19,306 nt of DNA from DATFAS01 sp035254305 (lineage in GTDB: Bacteria > Bacillota > Bacilli > Aneurinibacillales > RAOX-1). This document shows, in pieces, positions 1-7,123 of this stretch. Position numbers and translations under genes: made by a program. Position 1 is the stretch's first letter. Every line of letters starts with the position of its first letter. The notes below the pieces were generated by a model. It made no database searches. It saw only the letters and a list, made by a program, of their open reading frames with translations, and was not told the DNA's origin. The stretch is from NCBI GenBank assembly GCA_035254305.1, contig DATFAS010000046.1, positions 1-19,306 on the forward strand, given 5' to 3'.

Positions 1-47
1 GCTACGCTTGAAAGACCGATTAACCATTTCGTTAAATTTTTGTTCAT
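1..47 (-). CDS. Partial CDS, N-terminus of a probable exported or membrane protein
   Basis: Reading leftward, an AGGAG ribosome binding site (60-56) lies 8 bases before an ATG at 47-45. The frame then stays open to the window edge and reads MNKNLTKWLIGLSSVA. The basic start followed by a hydrophobic stretch (WLIGLSSVA) looks like the beginning of a signal peptide or membrane anchor. Only 15 complete codons are visible, so no function can be assigned. An ATG at 52-50 is closer to the ribosome binding site but stops after two codons. The gene is in the same direction as acsA but is separated from it by a strong terminator, so it should have its own promoter. Confidence 0.6.
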   Translation of the reverse strand, partial: MNKNLTKWLIGLSSV

Positions 48-155
48 TTCATTCACTCCTTTACTTATGATCCCAATAGTAACCAGCTCATCTGAAAAAA
101 TAGTGAAATTTTATTATCTGTTGGAAAAAAGTAAATAGAGAGGAGTGACATGAAA

Positions 156-185
156 GAATAAAAAGCAAGCCCATAAGGGCTTGCT
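156..185 (-). terminator. Intrinsic terminator of acsA
   Basis: On the minus strand, a 9-bp perfect stem AGCAAGCCC/GGGCTTGCT (185-177 with 172-164) closes a TTAT loop. It is followed directly by TTTTTATTC. It lies 12 bases past the acsA stop codon. Confidence 0.9.
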
Positions 186-196
186 ATATTCAAAGC

Positions 197-1915
197 TTAG
201 TCTTCCATTGTTGATAAATCTCCAGTAGGTAATCCTAGTTCCCAAGCCTTAAGAACGCGACGCATAATTTTACCAGAACGTGTCTTTGGTAACTTCTCCA
301 TATACTCAATAAGACGAGGAGCAGCGTGTGCTGCAAGGGTTTGCTTAACAAACAAGGAAATTTCGTTGGTTAGTTCATCACTTGGTTCATAACCAGCACG
401 TAAGGTAATGAAGGCTTTAATAATTTCTCCGCGAACAGGATCAGGTACCCCAATAACACCAGCTTCTCGCACGGCAGGGTGCTCAACCAATTTACTTTCG
501 ACTTCAAAAGGCCCAACTCTTTCCCCAGAGGTATTAATTACATCATCTACGCGGCCTTCAAACCAGAAATAGCCATCTTCATCACGGTAGGCGGAATCTC
601 CACTGACATACCATCCGTTCAAGAAGTACTCTTTAAATTTCTCATCGTTATTCCAAATTTTGCGAACCATCGCTGGCCAAGGAGGTAGAATAGCCAAATT
701 ACCCATTCGATTAGGAGGAAGTACATTTCCTTCATTATCGATAATCGCCATTGTAATTCCTGGAAGCGGTTTACCCATAGAACCAGGGCGGATTGGCATA
801 GAACGGTAGTTAGCACAAATGGCTGAACCAGTTTCTGTCATCCACCAGTTGTCATGAATGCGGTGATCTAGTACTTCTAGACCCCAGCGAACAACCTCAG
901 GATTTAATGGCTCTCCAGCAGATAGAATATGACGAAGGTTGCTTAGATCGAATTGTTGCGGTAGATCGTTTCCTTCACCCATCAACATACGGAATGCAGT
1001 AGGAGCACTAAACCATACATTAACTTTGAATTTCTCCAAGGTAGCGTACCAATCTCTAGGCTTGAAGCGCCCTCCGCGAATAACATTCGTTACTCCATTT
1101 AACCAAGGTGACCATATTCCAGCAGAAGTACCTGTTACCCAACCTGGGTCGGCTGTACCCCAGTATACATCTCCTTCACGAAGATCATAAACCCATTTAC
1201 CAGCTAGGTATTGGTGGATCATTCCATCATGGACATGGAATACACCCTTTGGTTTACCAGTTGAACCAGATGTATAGTGGATAAGCATCCCTGATTCACG
1301 ATCTACCCACTCCATGATATATTCATCAGAAACCTTCATAAGATCAGTGTATAGGATTTCTTGTTCTGTTAAAGGTTCTTCTTGCTCTCCGAAAAGGATG
1401 ACATGCTTGAGTTCAGGCAAATCTTGAGCTTTAATACGTTGTTTTAAAGTTGGAGTGGTCACTACTGCTACGGCCCCACCATCCATTAAGCGGTCTTTAA
1501 CGGCTTCTTCCATGAATGCTTCAAATAGTGGTCCTGCAATCGCTCCCAATCGGATAATCCCTAAAAGAGCAATATATAATTCGGGACTACGTGGCATGAA
1601 GATAAATACGCGATCCCCTTTAGTAATTCCTAATTGTTTCAATCCATTCGCAAATTGACAGGATAAGCGTTTTAGATCTTCAAAGGTATATTGCTCATCT
1701 CTTATGCCATCTGTGAAATAGCAAGCAATGTTACCTCCACGTCCCTCATCTACATGACGATCGACTGCCTCATGGACGATGTTTACTTTCCCAGTTTGAC
1801 ACCAGCTAAACTGTTTCTCAATTTCCTTCCAATCCATTTGGGCTACTGCCTGATCATAATCTTTAAGGTTTGCAGTTAAATCGAGCTTTAGAATGTCTTT
1901 TGCGGTAGTGGTCAT
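197..1915 (-). CDS. acsA: Acetyl-CoA synthetase (acetate-CoA ligase, AMP-forming)
   Basis: ATP-dependent activation of acetate to acetyl-CoA in the cytoplasm, through an acyl-adenylate. At 572 aa it matches the length I recall for Bacillus AcsA. Motifs seen: the P-loop-like YTSGSTGKPKG (214-224), WWMTETG (357-363), SGD (438-440), the hinge GRVDDVI (454-460), and LPKTRSGK (542-549). The lysine of that last motif (K549) is the conserved catalytic lysine that AcuA-type enzymes acetylate in related proteins. The second Trp of WWMTETG is at the position that restricts the acyl pocket to acetate in characterised Acs enzymes, so acetate is more likely than propionate. That is inference. ATG at 1915 follows GGGGAG. 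The gene is divergent from the TetR/propionyl-CoA cluster and has its own promoter and terminator. The acuABC genes, adjacent to acsA in B. subtilis, are not here. Confidence 0.92.
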   Translation of the reverse strand: MTTTAKDILKLDLTANLKDYDQAVAQMDWKEIEKQFSWCQTGKVNIVHEAVDRHVDEGRGGNIACYFTDGIRDEQYTFEDLKRLSCQFANGLKQLGITKGDRVFIFMPRSPELYIALLGIIRLGAIAGPLFEAFMEEAVKDRLMDGGAVAVVTTPTLKQRIKAQDLPELKHVILFGEQEEPLTEQEILYTDLMKVSDEYIMEWVDRESGMLIHYTSGSTGKPKGVFHVHDGMIHQYLAGKWVYDLREGDVYWGTADPGWVTGTSAGIWSPWLNGVTNVIRGGRFKPRDWYATLEKFKVNVWFSAPTAFRMLMGEGNDLPQQFDLSNLRHILSAGEPLNPEVVRWGLEVLDHRIHDNWWMTETGSAICANYRSMPIRPGSMGKPLPGITMAIIDNEGNVLPPNRMGNLAILPPWPAMVRKIWNNDEKFKEYFLNGWYVSGDSAYRDEDGYFWFEGRVDDVINTSGERVGPFEVESKLVEHPAVREAGVIGVPDPVRGEIIKAFITLRAGYEPSDELTNEISLFVKQTLAAHAAPRLIEYMEKLPKTRSGKIMRRVLKAWELGLPTGDLSTMED

Positions 1916-1964
1916 GGCTATCTCCCCAATAACAATTTTGTTTTTTTCTTGACTGTTGTAGAAC

Positions 1965-1992
1965 AGGATAACACTTTTTAGAAAATTTTCAA
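1965..1992 (-). promoter_or_regulatory. Probable SigA-type promoter of acsA
   Basis: On the minus strand, TTGAAA (1992-1987) and TATCCT (1970-1965) are separated by 16 bases. They lie about 50 bases before the acsA ATG. The -10 matches consensus at four of six positions. A short dyad, CTGTT-GTAG-AACAG (1953-1966), overlaps the -10 and the expected start point. Confidence 0.5.
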
Positions 1993-2057
1993 CCCCTAAT
2001 AAAATAAAAATATTAAGTTAGTGAAAACGTTACAAAATCCAATAATTAACTTTTTGG

Positions 2058-2086
2058 TTGACAGATTATTTTGGGTTTTCTATAAT
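2058..2086 (+). promoter_or_regulatory. Consensus SigA promoter of the TetR gene
   Basis: A perfect -35 TTGACA (2058-2063) and a perfect -10 TATAAT (2081-2086) have the ideal 17-base spacer. Transcription should start near 2093, immediately before the palindromic operator at 2097-2114. Such a strong promoter next to an operator suggests autorepression. Confidence 0.9.
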
Positions 2087-2096
2087 AACGATAAAT

Positions 2097-2114
2097 AGAC
2101 CGACTGGTTGGTCT
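2097..2114 (+). promoter_or_regulatory. TetR-type operator, site 1
   Basis: The 18-bp near-palindrome AGACCGACTGGTTGGTCT starts a few bases after the expected transcription start of the TetR gene. It shares the pattern AGACCRACYRGTYGGTCT with two sites before the BCCP gene. A bound repressor here would block its own promoter. Confidence 0.85.
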
Positions 2115-2180
2115 GTTGCAAAAATGATGTAACATGAGGGAGGTTATATCGCTAAGAGGGGAATGAAGAGGTGAAAATTC

Positions 2181-2822
2181 ATGGCTGAAAAATCGTTAAA
2201 AGACCGAATAGTAGAAACGGCCTTACAGCTTTTTGAAGTTCACGGATATCATAAGGTAACCGTTGATCAAATTGTTAAGGAAAGTGGAACATCCAAAGGC
2301 GGCTTCTACCATAATTTTAAATCAAAAGACGAATTGCTTTATATAATTCATGATGACTTTATTTCTTACGTTTTGGAGAAGGCTCAGGAAGCTTACCAAA
2401 ATTGTCATACACCTACCGAAAGGCTTTATGCGATTATTAAATCTTTCGTCATGATGATTGACCTCTATAGATCCAATGTAACAGTATTCTATCAAGAAAG
2501 CCTAAACTTAGCACCTGAGTACTTTCGAGTCATTGAAGGCAAACGAGATCAATATAAAGAGATGATGTTTCAAGTAGTGCAAGATGGGGTGAAGTGTGGA
2601 GAGTTTCGCCCTGAACTACCCGTACCAATCATTTCTATGGCGATTTTTGGAATGATTAACTGGGTATATAAATGGTATCAACAGACCGGTAGATATTCCA
2701 TTGAAGAAATAGCTGATATTTATGCGGATTTAATTTTGCACTCGACATTAACTGAAGAAGCAAAACAAAGACCGGAATTTAAGCGCTTCTTCCTTAAATC
2801 GTCAGAGCATAAATTTTTCTAG
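2181..2822 (+). CDS. TetR-family transcriptional repressor of the propionyl-CoA/methylmalonyl-CoA cluster
   Basis: A 213-aa DNA-binding regulator with the usual TetR layout. The N-terminal helix-turn-helix region (about 10-55) includes VTVDQIVKESGTSKGGFYHNF and the typical FKSKDELL. The all-helical C-terminal ligand domain contains FGMINWVYKWY, a pattern I associate with TetR proteins of fatty-acid and acyl-CoA metabolism. ATG 2181 is preceded by AGAGGTG at 7 bases. One copy of its presumed operator lies just after its own promoter and two lie before the downstream BCCP gene, which argues for control of both. An acyl-CoA such as propionyl- or methylmalonyl-CoA is the natural guess for inducer. 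That is inference from the neighbours, and no ligand residue can be read from sequence alone. Confidence 0.88.
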   Translation: MAEKSLKDRIVETALQLFEVHGYHKVTVDQIVKESGTSKGGFYHNFKSKDELLYIIHDDFISYVLEKAQEAYQNCHTPTERLYAIIKSFVMMIDLYRSNVTVFYQESLNLAPEYFRVIEGKRDQYKEMMFQVVQDGVKCGEFRPELPVPIISMAIFGMINWVYKWYQQTGRYSIEEIADIYADLILHSTLTEEAKQRPEFKRFFLKSSEHKFF

Positions 2823-2882
2823 GCGTATTCGAATAAGGTAGACACCTTCGCCTAAAGGCTTGGCAACAGTCAAGTTTTCTTT
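2821..2882 (+). terminator. Weak terminator-like structure after the TetR gene
   Basis: A bulged hairpin (AGGCG 2821-2825 with CGCCT 2849-2853, inner AAGGT/ACCTT at 2835-2848) overlaps the stop codon but has no T-run. A second small stem (CTTG 2859-2862, CAAG 2871-2874) is followed by TTTTCTTT. Together they may terminate the TetR transcript before the operon operators, but the stems are weak. Confidence 0.35.
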
Positions 2883-2916
2883 AAATCAAAAGATAGGCTT
2901 TCGTTACATAAGCAAC

Positions 2917-2934
2917 AGACCGACCAGTTGGTCT
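2917..2934 (+). promoter_or_regulatory. TetR-type operator, site 2
   Basis: AGACCGACCAGTTGGTCT is a near-palindrome matching site 1 at 16 of 18 bases. It is 80 bases before the BCCP start codon. I could not find a convincing -35/-10 pair around it. TAAAAT at 2934-2939 could be a -10 but has no good -35. Confidence 0.85.
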
Positions 2935-2953
2935 AAAATTGCTTGATGTTTTA

Positions 2954-2971
2954 AGACCAACTAGTCGGTCT
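2954..2971 (+). promoter_or_regulatory. TetR-type operator, site 3
   Basis: AGACCAACTAGTCGGTCT is a near-palindrome fitting the same degenerate pattern as sites 1 and 2. It begins 37 bases after the start of site 2 (about 3.5 helical turns) and ends 43 bases before the BCCP start codon. Confidence 0.85.
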
Positions 2972-3014
2972 TAAATAAATAGAAGAGATAACTAACAAAT
3001 AGGGAGTGGGAGAA

Positions 3015-3530
3015 ATGTTAAAAATACATGATATTCGTGAAATGATTCGGTTGGTTGATCAATCTAGTGTGGCAGAATTGGAAGTTGAAGAGAACGGGAA
3101 TCGTATTTCAATTAAAAAGAATGTAGTAACAACGGTTGCTACTACTGCTGTTCCAGTACAACAAGCGGTTGTTACTCCTCCTGTTGTACCTGCTGTGCAA
3201 GAAGTAAAGGCAGCCGTACAAGAAGTGAAAGCAGCTGCTAAAGAAGCAGCACCAGCTGTTCAAGAGATCACTGCAGCAGAGCAAGACCTTAAGAAGATTC
3301 TTTCACCAATGGTTGGGACATTCTATTCGAAGCCTGAACCAACAGCAGAGACTTTTGTTAAAGTGGGAGATAAAGTAACTCCAGAAAGTATTGTTTGTAT
3401 TGTTGAGGCTATGAAATTATTTAATGAAATTGAAGCGGAAGTAACTGGTGAAATCGTAAAGGTTCTAGTTAATGAAGGCCAGCTTGTAGAATACGGTCAA
3501 CCTCTATTTCTAGTAAAAACGGAGGAATAA
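3015..3530 (+). CDS. Biotin carboxyl carrier protein (AccB-like)
   Basis: A 171-aa carrier that shuttles CO2 on biotin between the biotin carboxylase and the carboxyltransferase. The N-terminus MLKIHDIREMIRLVD is AccB-like. A Val/Ala/Pro/Gln-rich flexible linker (about 36-90) contains VQEVKAA twice and VQEITAA once. The C-terminal biotinyl domain has LSPMVGTFY and the biotin motif EAMK, with K134 as the modified lysine. I chose ATG 3015 because AGGGAG (3001-3006) lies 8 bases upstream. A GTG at 3006 in the same frame overlaps that ribosome binding site. The next gene starts 2 bases after the stop. The context (mutase genes plus PccB/MmdA-type carboxyltransferase) points to propionyl-CoA carboxylase rather than the housekeeping acetyl-CoA carboxylase, although the protein itself is of the AccB class. 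Confidence 0.9.
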   Translation: MLKIHDIREMIRLVDQSSVAELEVEENGNRISIKKNVVTTVATTAVPVQQAVVTPPVVPAVQEVKAAVQEVKAAAKEAAPAVQEITAAEQDLKKILSPMVGTFYSKPEPTAETFVKVGDKVTPESIVCIVEAMKLFNEIEAEVTGEIVKVLVNEGQLVEYGQPLFLVKTEE

Positions 3531-3532
3531 GC

Positions 3533-4882
3533 ATGTTTAACAAAGTCCTAATCGCCAATCGTGGAGAAATTGCTGTCCGTGTCATTCGTGCTTGCCGGGA
3601 ACTAGGAATTCGAACTGTAGCCGTCTTTTCTGAAGCTGATCGTGAATCCTTGCATGTTAAGCTAGCTGATGAAGCTTATTGTATCGGGCCCACAGCATCT
3701 AAAGATAGCTATTTAAATATGACCAACCTCATTAGTGTAGCAACCGCAACAGGAACGGATGCGATCCATCCGGGGTACGGTTTTCTAGCAGAGAATGCGG
3801 ATTTCTCTCAATTATGTGGAGAATGTAATATCACATTCATTGGACCTGATCCTGAAGCAATCACAAGAATGGGTGATAAGTCTACTGCGAAAGATACCAT
3901 GAAAGCAGCGGGTGTTCCAACTGTTCCTGGTACAGAAGGTCTTGTTGAAGATGTAGAAGAAGCTCTGAAAGTAGCGGAGGAAATTGGGTATCCTGTCATT
4001 ATCAAAGCAACCGCTGGTGGTGGAGGTAAGGGGATGCGTGTAGCGAATGATCCAGAAGAATTGGATAAATCCATTCGCTTAGCACAGAAGGAAGCTGCCA
4101 CAGCCTTCGGTAATCCAGGTGTTTATTTAGAGAAATATCTCGAAGAGCCACGCCATGTAGAGATTCAAATTATGGCAGATAAGCACGGAAATGCGGTCTA
4201 TCTTGGTGAACGCGATTGCTCTGTTCAACGTCGTCACCAGAAGCTGTTAGAAGAGGCGCCATCTCCAGCACTTGATGAAACTCTTCGTCAGCGTATGGGA
4301 AATGCAGCAGTAGCTGCGGCGAAAGCGGTAAATTATCATGGTGCAGGAACAGTGGAGTTCTTATTAGATAAACACGGTCAATTCTTCTTTATGGAAATGA
4401 ATACAAGAATCCAGGTAGAGCATCCTGTAACCGAATGGATCACAGGAATTGACTTAATTAAAGAACAAATCATGGTGGCAGTTGGGGAACCTCTTTCCTT
4501 TACTCAGGAAGATATAAAGATTAACGGATGGGCGATTGAATGCCGGATTAATGCTGAAAACCCTGCGAAGAACTTCATGCCATCACCAGGAAAAATTGAA
4601 GCTTATCTTCCTCCAGGAGGATTTGGAGTTAGAATCGATAGTGGCGCTTATTCTGGATATCAAATTTCACCTTTCTATGATTCCATGATTGCTAAGGTTA
4701 TTGTATGGGGAAAAGATCGTACAGAAGCTATCAATCGCATGAAGCGTGCACTTGATGAATTCGTAATCGAAGGAGTTCATACAACCATTCCTTTCCACTT
4801 GAAACTTTTAGAAGAGCCGGATTTTGTAAGTGGAGATTTTAATACGAAGTTTCTAGAAACACACGTTATTAAATTCGATTAG
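3533..4882 (+). CDS. Biotin carboxylase (AccC-like subunit, likely of propionyl-CoA carboxylase)
   Basis: ATP- and bicarbonate-dependent carboxylation of biotin on the carrier protein. At 449 aa it is the size of E. coli AccC and appears complete in its key residues: K116, K158, the Gly-rich ATP loop AGGGGKGMR (161-169), and EMNTRIQVEHPVTE (288-301) with E288, N290 and R292 at the E. coli catalytic numbering. The N-terminus KVLIANRGEIAVRVIRAC is typical. ATG 3533 follows GGAGGAA, which overlaps the end of the BCCP gene, so the two are translated together. It stands next to mutase genes, and biotin carboxylases are similar between acetyl- and propionyl-CoA enzymes. The propionyl assignment therefore rests on context. 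It could also serve as a second acetyl-CoA carboxylase subunit. Confidence 0.92.
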   Translation: MFNKVLIANRGEIAVRVIRACRELGIRTVAVFSEADRESLHVKLADEAYCIGPTASKDSYLNMTNLISVATATGTDAIHPGYGFLAENADFSQLCGECNITFIGPDPEAITRMGDKSTAKDTMKAAGVPTVPGTEGLVEDVEEALKVAEEIGYPVIIKATAGGGGKGMRVANDPEELDKSIRLAQKEAATAFGNPGVYLEKYLEEPRHVEIQIMADKHGNAVYLGERDCSVQRRHQKLLEEAPSPALDETLRQRMGNAAVAAAKAVNYHGAGTVEFLLDKHGQFFFMEMNTRIQVEHPVTEWITGIDLIKEQIMVAVGEPLSFTQEDIKINGWAIECRINAENPAKNFMPSPGKIEAYLPPGGFGVRIDSGAYSGYQISPFYDSMIAKVIVWGKDRTEAINRMKRALDEFVIEGVHTTIPFHLKLLEEPDFVSGDFNTKFLETHVIKFD

Positions 4883-4937
4883 GATTCATTAAAGTAAAGA
4901 TGGAGAAAAGAGCAACAAGGATAAGGGGGAGTTTAGG

Positions 4938-6590
4938 ATGTCGGGTAAGCAACCTTCAGAGCTGTACCAAGATTGGGCAGACCAAGTCAATAAAAGATTA
5001 GAACGAAATCCGGAACGAAGTGCCAAATTTGAAACTTCCTCAGGGATTGAAGTAGATCGGGTATATCTACCTGAGGAGCTTTCTGAAGAATATATGGAAA
5101 AGCAAGGATTTCCAGGCGAATACCCTTATACAAGAGGGGTACAACCTACCATGTATCGCGGACGATTCTGGACGATGCGTCAATATGCAGGCTTCGGATC
5201 AGCAGAAGAGACGAACAAACGCTTTAAGTACTTACTAGAGCAAGGGCAAACGGGTCTAAGCTGTGCTTTTGACCTACCCACTCAAATTGGATATGATTCG
5301 GATGATGCTATGGCTGCCGGTGAAATTGGAAAAGTAGGGGTTGCCATCGACTCTTTAGAAGATATGGAGATTCTTCTAAATGGAATTCCTTTAGATAAGG
5401 TTAGTACATCCATGACGATCAATGCTCCAGCCTCTGTCCTTCTTGCTATGTATATTGCGGTTGCTGAGAAACAAGGAGTATCCTCGGATAAGCTGTCAGG
5501 TACGATCCAAAATGATATTCTAAAAGAATATATTGCAAGAGGTACCTATATTTATCCTCCGAAGGCTTCCATGAGACTGATCACAGATATCTTCGGATAT
5601 TGTGCGAAGCATGTTCCGAAATGGAATACAATTAGTATAAGCGGATATCATATTCGCGAAGCTGGTTCTGACGCAGTTCAGGAAGTTGCTTTTACGCTGG
5701 CAGATGCGATTGCGTACGTGAAAGCAGCTATAGAATCCGGACTAGAGGTAGATCAATTTGCACCGCAATTATCCTTCTTCTTTAATGGACATAACCATTT
5801 CTTCGAGGAAATTGCTAAGTTTAGAGCAGCAAGAAGAATTTGGTCCCGTATTATGAAAGAACAATTTGGAGCAAAAAATCCAAAATCTTGGCAGTTCCGT
5901 GTACATACACAGACTGGTGGCTCTACACTCACTGCTCAACAACCAGATAATAATATTGTTCGTGTTACGATCCAAGCCTTAGCTGCTGTTCTTGGGGGAA
6001 CTCAAAGCTTGCATACGAATTCACGTGATGAAGCGCTTGCTCTTCCAACAGAGGATTCAGCTAGAATCGCCCTTCGTACCCAACAGATTATAGCTAATGA
6101 GTCAGGCGCAACCGATACAGTAGATCCGTTAGCGGGTTCCTATTATGTGGAATCTTTAACTGATCAAATGGAAGCAAGGGTGCTTGAATACTTGCAGAAA
6201 CTAGATGATATGGGTGGTGCGGTAGCTGCTGTTGAACAAGGCTACATGCAAAGAGAAATCCATGATAAAGCTTACCAAACCCAGAGGGCGATCGAAAGTG
6301 GAGATATGGTTGTTGTAGGTGTGAATAAATTCCGCATTGAAGGGGAAGTTCAACCAGAACTCCTTCGGGTAGATCCATCCATCGGTCAAAGACAAAAGGC
6401 AAAATTAACAGCTCTTCGTGACAGAAGAGACAATGAGCTTGTTTCACAAGCACTTGATGATCTAAGAAGGGCAAGCCAAACTTCTGAAAATTTAATGCCC
6501 TACATTCTTCACGCAGTTAAATCGTATGCAACGATTGGTGAAATTTGTAATGTGATGCGTGATGTATTCGGTGAATACCGTCCAATATAG
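4938..6590 (+). CDS. Methylmalonyl-CoA mutase, large catalytic subunit (split type)
   Basis: Catalytic TIM-barrel subunit of a B12-dependent mutase (methylmalonyl-CoA to succinyl-CoA). At 550 aa it lacks the C-terminal B12 domain found in fused mutases; that domain is the next gene. Compared from memory with Propionibacterium MutB, it keeps the substrate-defining Y83 (Tyr89 there), R201 (Arg207) and H238 (His244), and GTIQNDILKEYIARGTY. Tyr and Arg together are the methylmalonyl-CoA signature; isobutyryl- and hydroxyisobutyryl-type mutases differ at these positions. One oddity is Q69 in RGVQPTMY, where Tyr (MutB Tyr75, lining the CoA channel) is usual. ATG 4938 lies 6 bases after GGGGGAG. The 55-base gap after the carboxylase gene has no terminator, so they are co-transcribed. 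Confidence 0.93.
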   Translation: MSGKQPSELYQDWADQVNKRLERNPERSAKFETSSGIEVDRVYLPEELSEEYMEKQGFPGEYPYTRGVQPTMYRGRFWTMRQYAGFGSAEETNKRFKYLLEQGQTGLSCAFDLPTQIGYDSDDAMAAGEIGKVGVAIDSLEDMEILLNGIPLDKVSTSMTINAPASVLLAMYIAVAEKQGVSSDKLSGTIQNDILKEYIARGTYIYPPKASMRLITDIFGYCAKHVPKWNTISISGYHIREAGSDAVQEVAFTLADAIAYVKAAIESGLEVDQFAPQLSFFFNGHNHFFEEIAKFRAARRIWSRIMKEQFGAKNPKSWQFRVHTQTGGSTLTAQQPDNNIVRVTIQALAAVLGGTQSLHTNSRDEALALPTEDSARIALRTQQIIANESGATDTVDPLAGSYYVESLTDQMEARVLEYLQKLDDMGGAVAAVEQGYMQREIHDKAYQTQRAIESGDMVVVGVNKFRIEGEVQPELLRVDPSIGQRQKAKLTALRDRRDNELVSQALDDLRRASQTSENLMPYILHAVKSYATIGEICNVMRDVFGEYRPI

Positions 6591-6617
6591 TGGATGACTA
6601 GAAAGGAGTAGAGCAAA

Positions 6618-7016
6618 ATGGAAAAAATCAGAGTATTGGTTGCCAAGCCTGGATTAGATGGTCATGATCGTGGTGCCCTAATCATTGCGCAATCTCTGCG
6701 GGATGCAGGGATGGAAGTCATTTATACAGGGCTTCGTCAAACTCCAGCACAAATCGTTAGTGCTGCTATTCAAGAGGATGTTGATGTAATCGGATTATCC
6801 TGCTTATCCGGTGCACATAATGAATTATTTCCAGAGGTTGTTCAATTGTTACAGGAACAAGGTGTCAATGATATCCTTGTTGTAGGTGGAGGAGTAATCC
6901 CTGATGAAGATATTCCTTTCCTTGAATCGAATGGGATTCGTAAGATTTTCACACCTGGAACACCAACAGGGGAGACGATTGAATTTATTCGTACACATGT
7001 AAGAGAAGAGCGCTAA
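6618..7016 (+). CDS. Methylmalonyl-CoA mutase, cobalamin-binding subunit
   Basis: A 132-aa stand-alone B12-binding Rossmann-like domain that completes the mutase encoded just upstream. It has the base-off/His-on signature LDGHDRG with H16 as the lower cobalt ligand, then GLSCLSGAH (about 59-67) and VVGGGVIPDED (about 92-102), which line the nucleotide-loop pocket, and FTPGTPTGETIEFI near the end. AAGGAG (6603-6608) is 9 bases before ATG 6618, with only 27 bases between this gene and the large subunit gene. Stand-alone subunits of this kind occur in archaeal and some Firmicute mutases and in isobutyryl-type enzymes. The partner's active-site residues decide the substrate as methylmalonyl-CoA. 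Confidence 0.93.
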   Translation: MEKIRVLVAKPGLDGHDRGALIIAQSLRDAGMEVIYTGLRQTPAQIVSAAIQEDVDVIGLSCLSGAHNELFPEVVQLLQEQGVNDILVVGGGVIPDEDIPFLESNGIRKIFTPGTPTGETIEFIRTHVREER

Positions 7017-7034
7017 GCGCTTGAGTTAAGAATA

Positions 7035-7075
7035 AGACAGTTTAAGTCTATCGTACTTAAACTGTCTCCCTTTTT
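7035..7075 (+). terminator. Intrinsic terminator or attenuator inside the operon
   Basis: A 12-bp perfect stem AGACAGTTTAAG (7035-7046) / CTTAAACTGTCT (7056-7067) with a 9-base loop is followed by CCCTTTTT. It sits between the B12 subunit and the carboxyltransferase gene. A further small hairpin, CCCC-TTGA-GGGG, is at 7080-7091. I see no clear promoter after it, so it may only reduce expression of the last gene, or protect the 3' end of a processed message. Confidence 0.7.
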
Positions 7076-7123
7076 CTCACCCCTTGAGGGGATTAAATTA
7101 AGAAACGGAGAGACGAATACTCC

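Noticed and set aside
479..1879. Rightward open frames opposite acsA
   Set aside because: They are short, lack ribosome binding sites and encode no recognisable domain. They are shadows of the strongly conserved acsA frame.
2022..2034. cre-like (CcpA) sequence TGAAAACGTTACA upstream of acsA
   Set aside because: It resembles a catabolite-responsive element, but it is one base short in the palindrome on the acsA-sense strand and has two mismatches on the other. It lies well upstream of the likely -35. It is not strong enough to list, although acsA of B. subtilis is under CcpA control.
2928..2956. Promoter TTGGTC-17-TTAAGA between operators 2 and 3
   Set aside because: Spacing is right, but both hexamers match consensus poorly. 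The operon promoter remains unplaced.
6094..6474. Leftward 126-codon frame within the mutase gene
   Set aside because: It is antisense to a highly conserved coding sequence, lacks a ribosome binding site and has an amino-acid make-up typical of antisense frames.
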